Assembly (NCBI GenBank): GCA_040414675.1
Contig: JBEDUN010000016.1
Span: 20,860-84,859, forward strand
Origin: JARBAU01 sp040414675
GTDB lineage: Archaea; Thermoproteota; Nitrososphaeria; Nitrososphaerales; Nitrososphaeraceae
DNA: 64,000 bases
Direction of reading: 5' to 3'
Position 1 is the stretch's first letter; every line of letters begins with the position of its first letter. Of this stretch, positions 25,460 through 36,046 are shown piece by piece. A program made the position numbers and the translations under genes. Under the pieces are notes generated by a model, which worked only from the letters and a program-made list of their open reading frames with translations, had not been told where the DNA came from and did not search any database.

Positions 25460-26830
25460 TTATCTTCTGAGTGCCTCTAATGGTGATAATCGTGATGCTT
25501 TCCATGCAGGAAACAAGCCGGCGCCTAAACTAAGAAAGGTAGAAAGAATCCACACATTAAATAAGTCTCTAGGAACGAATACCGGATCAACATGAGAAGC
25601 CCCACCACCCTGAGCACCACCACCTTGTCCGGGAGCGCTGGGCGCAAATCCGGAGGTCAGTATGTAGGCTCCACCAATACCACTAAGAATTCCAAAAGTA
25701 GAACCAAGAAGACCTATAAATAGGGCCTCGGTGAGGAACAAGGTAAGAATAAACCTACTTTTAGCACCAATGGCCTTCATTGTTCCTATTTCCTTCGTTC
25801 TCTCCGTGACCGAAGTGTAAAGAGTCGTAATTATTCCTACAGCCCCAACAAGTAATGCAATAAATGCTATTGCTACAGTGAACGCACTATTCCCACTTTG
25901 GAATCGTTGTCTAGTTTGAAGAATAGCTTTCGGTGTGATCACGCCGATATTGTTTCCATACAATCCTGTGATCTCTTGCTGTACAGTACTTACATAATCA
26001 GCAGAAAGAGTAACTACAACCATTTGATCGTATCTTCCTGCTTTGCGAAATAATGAATTCCCAGTAGGTTCATTGATTATAACCCGGTTATCAATTTGAT
26101 TGTTTCCGGTCGGTAGCATAATGGCACTCACTACAAAGCTCTTGGATTGTTGTTCCGTTCTGCCAGTTTTAGAATCGACAAAGGAGAATATCGCCTTAAC
26201 TGTCTGACCGACTGTAACAAAGGGTGTCGCTTTTCCTGGAGGATTGGCAATTGTATCTCCTACTACCATTGCTGAAGGATTATTGGATTGAATGGAAGAA
26301 CCTTCCGTTAACTGTAGAGAAGGATCTATAAGATAGATTTTTTGAGGATCCATTGATAAAACCTGAGCGTTTAAAATGTTACCTTGAGCGTTTAGTTCTA
26401 GCTGCCCTTGATATGATGGAACGACATCTTGGACATAAGGAAGGCTTTTTAATCTATTCACAACTTCGGAATTTAAATCAATAGTCGGGGTGCTTGAAGC
26501 TCCGGAACGGAACCCATTTTGACCTGAACTGACAAAAATAACATTTGGAGCTAAGCTGTTCAATTGTTTATTTAAGAAAGTGGCCTGACCCGCACTCATG
26601 CCATTAAGAGCTACCATCAATGCACTTCCCACTATCACCATTAAGATGGTGAGAGCAGATCTAGCCTTTCTATCATTGAGTGCGTCAAATGAAAGAAGGA
26701 ATATTTGTTTGAAGTTTTTACTATTGTGTCGTTGATTGACATAAGACTTTTGGTACGTGGTTCGGATGACATCTCGTTTCCTGCCATTTGTTACTAATTT
26801 ACCAGCTTTGTTAAGATGATTTCTGAACAA
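25460..26830 (-). CDS. MacB/FtsX-type ABC transporter permease
   Basis: 456 residues from a TTG start. The first membrane helix follows a basic tail (SFDALNDRKARSALTILMVIVGSALMVAL, about 49-75); a large extracellular MacB-like domain (about 80-310) comes next; three helices with the FtsX signature close it (TSVTERTKEIGTMKAIGAKS and LLGSTFGILSGIGG). This is the layout of type VII ABC permeases, which drive mechanotransmission or export of lipoproteins, peptides and drugs. A Gly/Gln-rich insert (PGQGGGAQGGGASH) sits in the last loop. The partner ATPase is not adjacent; the ATPases at 13.7 and 38.8 kb belong to other subfamilies. Confidence 0.9.
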   Translation of the reverse strand: MFRNHLNKAGKLVTNGRKRDVIRTTYQKSYVNQRHNSKNFKQIFLLSFDALNDRKARSALTILMVIVGSALMVALNGMSAGQATFLNKQLNSLAPNVIFVSSGQNGFRSGASSTPTIDLNSEVVNRLKSLPYVQDVVPSYQGQLELNAQGNILNAQVLSMDPQKIYLIDPSLQLTEGSSIQSNNPSAMVVGDTIANPPGKATPFVTVGQTVKAIFSFVDSKTGRTEQQSKSFVVSAIMLPTGNNQIDNRVIINEPTGNSLFRKAGRYDQMVVVTLSADYVSTVQQEITGLYGNNIGVITPKAILQTRQRFQSGNSAFTVAIAFIALLVGAVGIITTLYTSVTERTKEIGTMKAIGAKSRFILTLFLTEALFIGLLGSTFGILSGIGGAYILTSGFAPSAPGQGGGAQGGGASHVDPVFVPRDLFNVWILSTFLSLGAGLFPAWKASRLSPLEALRR

Positions 26831-27269
26831 GGCGCATGATATCCACCTCTACCAAATTTGGTATCGATAATTATGTTTATAAACCTAGAGTAACGTTGTT
26901 AATCGAATAGTAGCTGATGATATCATCTTTAGTATAGATGTTGAAGGCTTTGTGTTACAAATTGTCTTACTTTTGTTTATCTTGTGATACATTCGTCGAA
27001 TGTGTCACACTTTAATTTTAGGCAAAGAAAATTGGTCTTAAATCATTCGATGGTAGATGAAAATAGAATTTTCTATCACTCTTGTATTATATATTAGCTT
27101 CTGATACGCAATTTTGAATAATTCGGCAGATACATTTGCATCCATTTGACTATAATCAAATTCAGAAATTCATGGACGTCTATTAAGTTTCAATGTACAG
27201 ATGCGTTACTAATCGTAGTATCCATTGAGCCATCAGACTCAGATTGTTGTTCAGAATTGTTATCATTTT
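26831..27269. other. intergenic stretch, 439 bases
   Basis: AT-rich; carries the promoter region of the permease. No gene seen. Confidence 0.55.
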
Positions 27270-27485
27270 TTAAATTTTCTCTTTTTTCCGTAGTTTTCTT
27301 ACTTCGGGAATTTCTCTGAAGTTTTCTTCAGAAGTCTTTGATAATTTGGCGTCAGATTCTATACCATGTGCTTGAGGGACTTCTGTCAATTCAAGAATTT
27401 CGTACTTGTGTTGTTTCTCTTCGGTTGAAAGCATATCATGAATTAGAAAACGAAAAAAAGCAAATTCGCTCATAATAAGTTCCAA
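27270..27485 (-). CDS. possible small protein, 71 aa
   Basis: Starts with a hydrophobic aromatic segment (SEFAFFRFLIHDML) then a charged tail (RKLRKKEKI). No family; composition is plausible for a cytosolic helical protein. M5 is an alternative start. Confidence 0.4.
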   Translation of the reverse strand: MELIMSEFAFFRFLIHDMLSTEEKQHKYEILELTEVPQAHGIESDAKLSKTSEENFREIPEVRKLRKKEKI

Positions 27486-27852
27486 CTTTATTATACGTAC
27501 TGAGAACCTAATAATCTCTTTGAGATCACATTGACAATAGAGCTATAAAGATGCAATTGAGCTCCGAGTACACCAAAAAGTGGATTTAGTAGGTAAGAAC
27601 AGGTCAAAGTCTTCTTATGACAAAATATTCATTCGAATCCATTTAGCCAACTATATAACATTCTGGGATTAATCCTAGTACAATCTTGCTATTCCAAGCT
27701 TAGATTAATCGATAATTGCATGATTGTATGGATCGAGCATCCGATCAACTACTCATACTGATAATTCTGCTGGACTCGAAACCGATTTTGATTATTTATT
27801 CTCTCTGTAAAGGCTGATATAGTAGTATGATGTTATTACTATAGAAGACAAT

Positions 27853-28017
27853 ATGGCACAATTGTCTGAACCAAATAAGGAAAGTAGTAATAGAGAGAGG
27901 CTTGAAAACAAGACAATCGAATATTCCTGTGGCTGTGTATATATATTTGATAATCAGATAATATTGAAACATATCTGCGAAGAGCATGAGACGCAGCTGA
28001 TAACATATAACGGTTAA
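27853..28017 (+). CDS. zinc-site microprotein, 54 aa
   Basis: A polar Asn/Glu/Arg-rich start, then YSCGCVYIF (C26, C28) and LKHICEEHE (H40, C42, H45). The CxC...HxCxxH set is a plausible single zinc site on a beta-hairpin followed by a helix. It ends naturally with TAA at 28017. It lies opposite a 63-aa minus frame, which lacks such order. Coding support comes from the metal motif and composition; no family is recognised. Confidence 0.6.
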   Translation: MAQLSEPNKESSNRERLENKTIEYSCGCVYIFDNQIILKHICEEHETQLITYNG

Positions 28018-28234
28018 CTTTATTTTTTTCAGATATTATTAAAAATCCTGTCTAAGCGAACTTGGATTTTACAAATTATATCAAATTAAATTAGTATAAA
28101 CTACCCGTTGTAATGAACGTCACATTTATTTTTTACTCCATGGGAAATTTGTAAATTATACTAATAATAGATTATTAAATATCATTACTGATCATGATAA
28201 ACATAATTATGAATTGATGTAGGTATATGGAATC

Positions 28235-28489
28235 ATGGATAAACTAGAATTAATTGATAGGCATGCATACCATCAAAGAACTAAATCACGTATGGTAATC
28301 GTGGCTATGATTCTGGCAGGTATCATCGTTATTACTTTCGTGACTTCAATAAGTATCGAATCTGCGCTTCAGAAGATCGATTTAATCGGACTCAAACATG
28401 CATTAGGTGATAAGGATGATAGCCAAGGGAAACAAGTGAAAATCCTTCCTTGTGATAACGAACATCCATGTCAGACTTTAGTCGAGTGA
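28235..28489 (+). CDS. small single-pass membrane protein, 84 aa
   Basis: A basic N-terminus (RHAYHQRTKSR) sets the inside end of one helix (MVIVAMILAGIIVITFVTSI). The outside tail has two cysteines (LPCDNEHPC) which could pair or bind metal. No family recognised. Confidence 0.62.
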   Translation: MDKLELIDRHAYHQRTKSRMVIVAMILAGIIVITFVTSISIESALQKIDLIGLKHALGDKDDSQGKQVKILPCDNEHPCQTLVE

Positions 28490-29220
28490 TGGTCAAATAT
28501 AGTGGATCATTCCAGCTAGATCCATCTTTACACTTTGAAGCGGTTGAATAAGGAATGATGGAGTTCCTTCAGGCACCAAATGCATAACTTATCCGCAGTG
28601 ATCTTACGTCTAAGTTAAATCTAGTGGTAGGAAGGATGCCAACAGATCACATCACATTCTTTGAAAATGAATCATTGAAAATTGGAAGATTGAATCTCAG
28701 GATCCTATTGGCATCCACATGTATCGCTGGTAGAGTATGAGGTTGAGACCGTCTTGAAGTTGCTTTTTACCTACAATCTATTCATTCAAATGGACAAATA
28801 AATCAGACACTAAACGAGGGCAATTAAGAAGTTGTAGCTTCATAGTTCGGATAGTCCAACCACGTTAACATGGAAAGGCGACACTTTGACATCATCACTC
28901 TAAGGCGTAGAACAGGATTAGAAAAATGAACTAAATATGAGACATATTCTATTGCAGATGAACTTGAATACACAGATTCTAATCTTGTTGTGATTGTGGT
29001 CCGATACGACATACTCATTTTTGACCTGAGCGAGATGCGGCTATTTGTGGTGCATAATAAGCAGATCCTGTCCTGTAGTTCACGAAGTAAAAAATAAAAT
29101 TGATTGACATTTAGTCAGATGACCTTTTTGTGTTGCGGAGAGTCCAATTCAAAACATGGGGCAAGCTAACCAATCTACTAATATATCGGAAGTATTCTAT
29201 CTACAAACATAATAATTACC
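28490..29220. other. intergenic stretch, 731 bases
   Basis: No intact gene. The stretch 28560-28800 has a composition closer to coding DNA but is full of stops in all frames, so a worn relic is possible. Confidence 0.5.
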
Positions 29221-29949
29221 ATGTCAGATGAGAATGAATTCATAATTGAAGATGCAAATAATGAAAACTCAGATTCCAACTCAGGGGAAGATATCACTAT
29301 AGTTGATGAAGTAGTTGAGAATCCACAAACACAAGAGAGCTTCGAGGTTATCTCTGTAAATTCAGAGAATGAAGATGTAGATAAGCCAATTGATTCTGAA
29401 AACCTGCCTGTAGAAGAAAGCCTAGAGGAAGTAAGAATAGATAATGATGATTTGATTGCGGATGAATCCAAGGTGGAACTCCCTCCTGCAAAAACCAGAA
29501 AAAGGGGTAAAAAGAAGACACGAGGATTAATTGATTCTTCTGCGGATAAAAAGCTTGAGGTCCAAGAAGTCTCAAAGATTAATGAAAAGGCTATCGGGGA
29601 ACTCCGAAATGAGATCACAGAGCGGATAAAGATAAGCGAGCAGAAGCTCGACAAAGTCATCTCTGCGATTCGCCCCATTGAAAAGCACATTCATTCAAGC
29701 GAAAAACAAGATCAATCGACCAAACAGATTCAAGTCCAAGTTAAACAAATACAAAAACAATTACAACAAATGGAAAAACTGACAAAGAACATGACTTCTG
29801 TAATTCTGAAAAAAATTGATAAGGAGGTCAAATTTAAGCTTCAAAAAATGCCAATCAGGGAGATAAAACCTAATAAATCAAAATCTAATCGAATTCAAAA
29901 GACAAAAAGCTCAAAGAAGTCTAAAACAACGAAGAGAAAAAAAATATAA
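29221..29949 (+). CDS. acidic-basic coiled-coil protein, 242 aa
   Basis: Three zones are plain. Residues 1-85 are strongly acidic and disordered (Glu/Asp/Asn). Residues 88-105 are a basic block (PPAKTRKRGKKKTRGL). Residues 115-205 form a long helical coiled coil with Gln heptads (STKQIQVQVKQIQKQLQQME). The end is lysine-rich (KSSKKSKTTKRKKI), like eukaryotic histone tails. No enzymatic motif. It is likely a nucleic-acid-binding or chromatin-associated scaffold, inferred from charge layout only. The very acidic minus-strand mirror frame is a shadow. Confidence 0.78.
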   Translation: MSDENEFIIEDANNENSDSNSGEDITIVDEVVENPQTQESFEVISVNSENEDVDKPIDSENLPVEESLEEVRIDNDDLIADESKVELPPAKTRKRGKKKTRGLIDSSADKKLEVQEVSKINEKAIGELRNEITERIKISEQKLDKVISAIRPIEKHIHSSEKQDQSTKQIQVQVKQIQKQLQQMEKLTKNMTSVILKKIDKEVKFKLQKMPIREIKPNKSKSNRIQKTKSSKKSKTTKRKKI

Positions 29950-30505
29950 AACTAGCAGGGAATTCTAGTGTAGTTTAACAAACACAATGCTGGCAGTTCA
30001 GGCAGGTAACTAGGAAATCCAAACTAACTCAATTGATAGTTGATTATAGCCCTTACTGGTTTAACAATGTCTACTTAGGTTTGCGTCTATAGCGATTATT
30101 CAACTGATTCTTTTACTATTTTAAAGTGAGCTAAATTAAACTAATTGCAAATTTGAATTTGAAGTTTGCAATATAATGATAATATTGAGCAGTATTCTGT
30201 TAGTAAATCAAACATTTTACAAGAAAGTTAGTTCATGATCCCAACAAATGCAAAATCTATTTAAACAAATTAAAATAAGGCCGTCCAAAAATTTTTTTTC
30301 AACGTGCCAGATTCTCAGTATGGAATCTTTGCAACCGGCGGTCCCAGATTCGTCTATATAAACAACCTTGAATCTCCTAGTCAAGCTCAAAGGGCCTTTT
30401 GTATATTCTATTAATTTCTACTTGTAGTTGCAGATTCTGGATGTTTCCAGTAGAGCATAATGAGGGGTACACTTTATCATTCACATTATTTTCGTAGAGT
30501 CGATG
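29950..30505. other. intergenic stretch, 556 bases
   Basis: AT-rich, no gene. A run of eight T lies at about 30292-30299. Confidence 0.55.
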
Positions 30506-30652
30506 TTATTCTGCCTTTATTCCGGGACACTCTATAAAATGACCATTGTAACACCCCTGGCTAGGGGCACACCACGTTTTGGCACATATACTACAAGTCA
30601 TAAATGTCCCTGATTTATTGCCACAATAGTCGCACTTTGTATTGGTGTTCAT
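30506..30652 (-). CDS. HIT/MYND-like cross-brace zinc microprotein, 48 aa
   Basis: The whole protein is one treble-clef-like zinc module: C7-x2-C10-x9-C20-x2-C23-x4-C28-x5-C34-x3-H38-x3-C42. Eight ligands in this order and the WC before the third pair match the layout of zf-HIT and MYND fingers (C..C, C..C, YC...C, H...C), which bind two zincs in cross-brace form and serve as protein-interaction modules in eukaryotes. Read on the minus strand from ATG 30652 (NTNTKCDYCGNKSG) to ECPGIKAE. It lies alone in a gene-poor stretch. Confidence 0.72.
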   Translation of the reverse strand: MNTNTKCDYCGNKSGTFMTCSICAKTWCAPSQGCYNGHFIECPGIKAE

Positions 30653-31571
30653 TTTAAAGTCGTCTTGATAGATCCTCACCACTAGTATACCACCAAATTG
30701 AGTACTCCAAAAGAATTGCTAGAGTATCTTACACCAACTTTCGACTCAGAAACTTTATAGATCAACACAGGGAGGCAGTCCATACAGTTAACTCCAAATC
30801 AGATCAAAATCTGTATAAAATGCTATTACCCACATAATTGAATCTTTAGTCACGACATGACGTATTAACTGGAAGGCATTAAATAAGTGATGCGCCTTGG
30901 CATAATTCCTTAAGCATGACATAAAATTTCTCTTGAATCAATTTGGTTGTTGCTAAATTTTGTCATTAGCTCTGGGACAAGTATTATTCCATTTTTTGGA
31001 AAAATCAAAAAATACAGATACTGAGCAGAAGACAAATTAGTCTCTCATAAACCTGGAAAGCATGCAAGCTATTGAAACTTAGTTGCACTCTAATTAGGTT
31101 ATCAGAAAATCCCAAGTGAATGACAATACACATTTTGTGGAAGAGAACCTGAACCAGATATACTGGCGCTTGACATTGTATAAAAGAGCGCATCAATGCC
31201 ATATAAGATCTCTGCTACTATGCCTCAATGACTTCGAGGATATACCAAATTATTTAGGACAGTGTAATTCTTATCACCATGCAGTTTTTTACAATACTAT
31301 CCATTTTTCTTTCTTCAATGGCGCCAGATGGCCTAATCACGCGATAAACTCATAGAGTCATTATTTATGAGATTCGGACTACATATTGCTTTGTTAAAAT
31401 TTGAATTATTGCTATGTGATGAACATCTCATTTACTGCAGATCAGCATCTATATTTTCGGAGCGACGAGAGGAGAAATTATATTATTGAAACCTTCAGAC
31501 GGTGCAATCCAATGTTCGAAAGTTGAGTCATTATGTGAACACTCGTTTCCCAATAGCAATAAATTTCCTTA
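30653..31571. other. intergenic stretch, about 920 bases
   Basis: Short frames on both strands at 31005-31355 overlap each other and show no domain. Nothing else is supported. Confidence 0.5.
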
Positions 31572-31775
31572 TCAAGACATGCCCTCTATTTTCCGATTGT
31601 TTACCTTAATATCATGTGAAAGCAATGATTGACAGTCATCACGGAATTTGTAAACATCAACAGCCCACGCGGCATGAATAGGGGCAGCAAAACTAGCATA
31701 AGTCAACATATTGTAAATTGCGGCTAAGATGGCAGAACGAGCTCGTGAAGCCCGGGTATATAATTCTCCTCTCAC
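31572..31775 (-). CDS. possible small protein, 67 aa
   Basis: GTG start. The middle reads SAILAAIYNMLTYASFAAPI, then HAAWAVDVYKFRDDCQSLLS, a compact helical protein with one hydrophobic helix. Codon choice looks coding, but no family is recognised and the gene stands alone, so it may be a relic. Confidence 0.42.
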   Translation of the reverse strand: MRGELYTRASRARSAILAAIYNMLTYASFAAPIHAAWAVDVYKFRDDCQSLLSHDIKVNNRKIEGMS

Positions 31776-32106
31776 ACGTACAAAGTATAGGATTACCTAG
31801 ATCAATTCTACTTAATACGAACATATATTTGTATACTAATATTATGATTTATTATGTCAAATTATGACAGGAATCATCTTTTCCAAGCAATTTGCCGGCG
31901 GACTTCCATTAGTTATACTCTAGCAAAATAATAGATCTGCTTCAAATATTCCAGCCGTAACGTAGCTTAAATTTGTTTCAATAAGATTGATTGCTAGGAA
32001 TCAACAAAACAAGAAGAATAAATAATCTTATTGTAATATCTGATCTTCGAATCTTAATTCAAATGAGCTCCCAAAAATACGGTTTAATTTATATAATTTT
32101 GCTAGC
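31776..32106. other. intergenic stretch, 331 bases
   Basis: AT-rich; no feature seen. Confidence 0.5.
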
Positions 32107-32421
32107 TCATTGAGTGCTTTTCATTTGCTTTGAACAAATGAATCTTTGGACTTCTTTATACAATTGTATCGCCTCTTCTCCGAAGGCCTGTATTTTATAC
32201 TGGATATTGTCGACACAAGCTATTTCTACAAAGTAGTATTCAATGCCATCCTTTGTGAAAAATATTCCGTTAGGACTAGCGACTATAGTGCAGCAACACT
32301 TGCCACTTTCCTGGGGAATCAACATGTTTTTTTCCTTTTGAGGATATAAAGTCATAAGCTGGTGCAATGCATCAACACTACTTTTGTAGCGGACTTCTGA
32401 TGAGATTGCTTTGAGCGTCAT
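32107..32421 (-). CDS. hypothetical protein, 104 aa
   Basis: Soluble alpha/beta chain with a CCC triplet (ESGKCCCTIVASPNG), alternating strands (GIFFTKDGIEYYFVEIACVD, YKIQAF) and a C-terminal amphipathic helix (EEAIQLYKEVQRFI). The layout resembles a small one-domain beta-sheet-plus-helix protein. No family recognised. Confidence 0.55.
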   Translation of the reverse strand: MTLKAISSEVRYKSSVDALHQLMTLYPQKEKNMLIPQESGKCCCTIVASPNGIFFTKDGIEYYFVEIACVDNIQYKIQAFGEEAIQLYKEVQRFICSKQMKSTQ

Positions 32422-33282
32422 GCTAGTTGTAACGCTCCATCTGAAAGAGCTAGCAATGAAACACTTTCATTGTCGCAATTGACTCGACATTTTTTGTCTA
32501 TAGGAGACAATTCATTCGCATAAATATGCCATAGAGTCCGAATTTGCAATTCATAGCGACATATTAGTCCCACAAATAAATGAATTCAAATTGAGGTAGA
32601 TTAACTAGACTACATGTAGTACATAATAGATCAAATAAATCTGTTCAAATCAGTACGAATTATGTTTCCTAAAAATCCATATTTATTTACCCATTGGATA
32701 CTTTACTGTGCGAAAAGCCCCTAATACTCTAATGGATATGATTATTACAAAATGCCGTCACTACGAATTATTTGATTATTTGATTTTTATGTCACGGATT
32801 TTCAGATTCAATACATAATCACTGAATGTTTTAGATTTAGAACGATACCATACACTCATCTAGGATTTCAAGCTAGATATTTATGCTTTTCAAAAGAGTA
32901 ATGGACACCACATTGTGATATATTTTTCAGTAACACATTAGTTACCCTACATTAAACCATTATAACAGATACACCATTTTGGTAGATGATGTGAATACAG
33001 TACAATCAAGCAACGAAAGAGTAAATCATGCCTTAGAAATCAATTCAGCCAAGTAGGCTTGATCTCCTAGCGCTAATTTAACTGGAGCGTAGATACATAT
33101 AGGCACTGAAACTTGGCGTCTAAAGCATTTCTTATTAGATCAAATATTGCATAAAATCTCGATTTTCATTATTGGTCCTATACGAATTTGTTAAATGACA
33201 TTAGCCTTGCTATAGTCCGTTATTTAGGGGATTTATTTAGAACTGGAATCTAGTATATCCAATTATAGACCAAAGCTTGTCA
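32422..33282. other. intergenic stretch, 861 bases
   Basis: Very AT-rich with no coding frame of note on either strand. Confidence 0.55.
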
Positions 33283-34584
33283 TCAACATTTGTCCTCATT
33301 TGGGAATGCCTTCTTGACATATTTTGTAATGGCAACATATTGAATGATAAGCGAAAGGAGAACTACTCCGAAGGTTAAGGTTGCAATAATGTCTTTTGTA
33401 TTACTATTGCCTACATTTTCAATAGGCAACGATGCAACAAGCGCCACTGATAAAGCTCCTCTCATTCCCCCCAGTACTACAATATGTCTCCATGCTTTAG
33501 GAATTTTTTCTCGTGTAAATCTATTTATTAAGGATAAAATAGGATAAGTAGACATTATTCTTGCCAAAAAGACAAAACTGAATGCTAATACGATTAGCCC
33601 AATATTTTGACCAATGCTTATGATATTCATGCTGACCCCCAAATAAAGAAATGCCAACGAATTTGCCAGAAATGCAATAATCTCCCAGAAATTAAAAACT
33701 GTAGTACGAACTTTGAGGCTCATATATGCCTCCTGTTTAACAGTAATATTTCCAAAATACAAACCTGCTACTGCAACTGCTACTAATCCTGATACACCAA
33801 GAGAATTTGCAAGTACAACCGAACCAAATACGGTAGCAATTGTTAATGCGGTTTCAGAAAAAGGATCATTCATTAAGGAATGAAGTTTGTTGGTTGATAT
33901 GGCTATAGCGAGTCCAACGGCTGCTCCTCCAAAAAATATTACGATAAAATGTTCTGATTCAATAATAAGATTTGAAAATCCGTTGGCACTGTTGCCTGCA
34001 ATCCCAGCTATTAAGGCCAATATGGACGAAAAAACTATCAGCCCAGTCGCATCATTGAAGCTAGACTCGAATTCCATCAACGTGGAAAGACCTTTAGGTA
34101 CCCTAAGCTTTTTGAAAATTTCAACCACTATTGCAGGATCCGTTGGGGAAATTAGAGAAGCAAAAAGAAACGATACTGCAAAGCTAAGTCCTGCAACATA
34201 CATTAACAAGGTGCCTGCAACTAAGGTAGACATGACTACTCCTACAGTTGCCAGAAGCAGAGCAGATATTCTGACTGTCTTAAACTGCTTGTAATTTACT
34301 TTCATCATTGCTTCAAATATTAACGGTGGAATTACAAAATTAATTATTAATCTTGGATCTATTCTGAATCCTGTCACATTCACAAAATCTAGACCTGTTA
34401 AACCGACAAAAGAAATTGCAATTCCAAAAACTACAAGAATAATTATGTGAGGAATTCTTGTTCTGGATGACAATAACGCAGCAACAAATATCATGGCCAG
34501 AAATATTGGAATTAGATACTGAGATGAGACAAGTGGAGCTCCAGATGTAGCTGAATTAATATTTGGAGCAAGAAATGATAGCAT
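33283..34584 (-). CDS. CPA1-type Na+(K+)/H+ antiporter
   Basis: 433 residues with about 12-13 membrane helices and only a short C-terminal tail. Key motifs: SPTDPAIVVEIF (about 140-150) and ESSFNDATGLIVF, which carries the ND pair that binds the ion in electroneutral CPA1 exchangers, and later VLGGMRGALSVALVASLP with the conserved Arg. NhaP-type proteins expel sodium or potassium in exchange for protons and help with pH and salt balance. No regulatory TrkA domain is attached. Single gene. Confidence 0.93.
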   Translation of the reverse strand: MLSFLAPNINSATSGAPLVSSQYLIPIFLAMIFVAALLSSRTRIPHIIILVVFGIAISFVGLTGLDFVNVTGFRIDPRLIINFVIPPLIFEAMMKVNYKQFKTVRISALLLATVGVVMSTLVAGTLLMYVAGLSFAVSFLFASLISPTDPAIVVEIFKKLRVPKGLSTLMEFESSFNDATGLIVFSSILALIAGIAGNSANGFSNLIIESEHFIVIFFGGAAVGLAIAISTNKLHSLMNDPFSETALTIATVFGSVVLANSLGVSGLVAVAVAGLYFGNITVKQEAYMSLKVRTTVFNFWEIIAFLANSLAFLYLGVSMNIISIGQNIGLIVLAFSFVFLARIMSTYPILSLINRFTREKIPKAWRHIVVLGGMRGALSVALVASLPIENVGNSNTKDIIATLTFGVVLLSLIIQYVAITKYVKKAFPNEDKC

Positions 34585-35087
34585 CTGTAATCACATAATT
34601 ATTTAACACAGTCATAAATACTAGATCTAGAGATACACCGGTAATTGTTGACTATATTGGTTAGGATCATAATTGATTCAATTTTATCAGTTAAAACTTT
34701 TCGGTTTTGAATCTCTGTCTCTTAAATATAGATTTTTCAAAATCATGTGTTAATGAACATTTTCAAAAATAGTTAAATATGGATTATCTGTAATTTTTCT
34801 CTGTTTAAGTTAGCTATGATGGTTACTTTTGGTATCTTTTCAATGACTCCTATACAAATCCTCAGACACTGGCCTAGAGTATTATTACGTGGAATGTGGG
34901 ACCCCACTTTTTGTAAGTCTAGGCAAAATTCTGTTTGTTATAAACAGTATTTAAAGCCAATACATGTACGATTATCGATTCTGAATTTTTGGTTCATATG
35001 CTTATTCTAGTAAGTCGTGGTCAGTTCGACAAATCTGACTATTAAAATAATAATGTTTTTAACACATCTCTAGAATCGAAATATTGG
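34585..35087. other. intergenic stretch, 503 bases
   Basis: A 64-codon plus frame at 34816 is not convincing. A short hairpin followed by five T (around 34899-34915) occurs but follows no gene. Confidence 0.5.
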
Positions 35088-35648
35088 ATGAGCAATTTCG
35101 GAAGGGGAAGAGATTCATCAGACACCACTAGGGTAAAGACAGAAACAATAACTTTCAGACTCCCTATGCCACTTTTGAACGAGCTAAGAAAAGATGCTAA
35201 ATTGGAAAAAATGAACCTAAACGCCTTTGTTACTAGAATATTTTCCAACCATGTTGAGTGGGAAAGGTATGAAAGAAAAATGGGATTGTTGCCAATGACT
35301 AGACCATTTTTAAAGGCAGTAATTAATCGGATGACTGATGAGGAAATAGTACATTTGGCAGAAAAAATTGAAAAGCAAAATTTTAAAAACATATTCACAT
35401 TCATGAGAGAAAATCATGATGTAAGCGATTTTATCGAAGTCCTCCGAAGTTGGCTTACAGTTTCCTGGATGGATCACACTATAGTTAACAGAAATGGATC
35501 TTACTTTCTAAACATTCAACATGACCTGGGAATCAAATGGTCGTTGTACGTCAAGACGTTGGTATCGGAATTATATCAAGATATTCTAGGAAAGAGAGTT
35601 GAAATAGATATTACAGACAATTTAATTTCATTTATCTTTTCCAATTAA
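35088..35648 (+). CDS. ribbon-helix-helix-like protein, 186 aa
   Basis: Residues 17-53 resemble a ribbon-helix-helix DNA-binding unit: strand TETITFRLP, helix MPLLNELRKDAKLEKM and helix NLNAFVTRIFSNHVEW. The remaining 130 residues form an alpha/beta effector domain (MTDEEIVHLAEKIEK, DHTIVNRNGSYFLNIQHDLGIKWSLYV) of a type seen in Thaumarchaeota-specific regulators. Probably a dimeric transcription regulator; ligand unknown. Confidence 0.72.
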   Translation: MSNFGRGRDSSDTTRVKTETITFRLPMPLLNELRKDAKLEKMNLNAFVTRIFSNHVEWERYERKMGLLPMTRPFLKAVINRMTDEEIVHLAEKIEKQNFKNIFTFMRENHDVSDFIEVLRSWLTVSWMDHTIVNRNGSYFLNIQHDLGIKWSLYVKTLVSELYQDILGKRVEIDITDNLISFIFSN

Positions 35649-36046
35649 TTACCGCATTTTTCCCTGCCCCTTAGACGCAGGGGAAATGGGCTATGACTCT
35701 TGTCAATAAAACCAATGGATTGAATTTAAAATAATTTTTTTAAGGCTTCAAATATAATATCTTTCATGGCTTGCTATACATAATTGTCAAATCAATTTCA
35801 ATTATTACATAGAAATGATTTGTTGGATATACCTTTTGCATTTGATGATTTTTGATCAAGAATCTAATAAGGTAAAACCTTAAATAAGATAGGATTCACC
35901 TTCAGAATTTTCGCTTATACGATACAACTAGAATAATTTGATTTATGTCACAACATAAGAATCACTGCATTTGGCTTATTACTTTGTAACACAATGAAAA
36001 CCTTGAATTTATTTAAAATAGACGCTAATAAACTGATAGAAACTCT
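35649..36046. other. intergenic stretch, 398 bases
   Basis: AT-rich. Contains the TATA-like TTTATTTAAAAT at about 36008-36019 for the next gene. Confidence 0.55.

Noticed and set aside
29178..29690. 170-codon Ser-rich minus frame
   Set aside because: Mirror of the acidic region of the plus-strand coiled-coil gene; Ser/Phe bias comes from GAA/GAT codons read backwards.
34899..34916. Rho-independent-like terminator
   Set aside because: The hairpin plus T-run follows no plus-strand gene.
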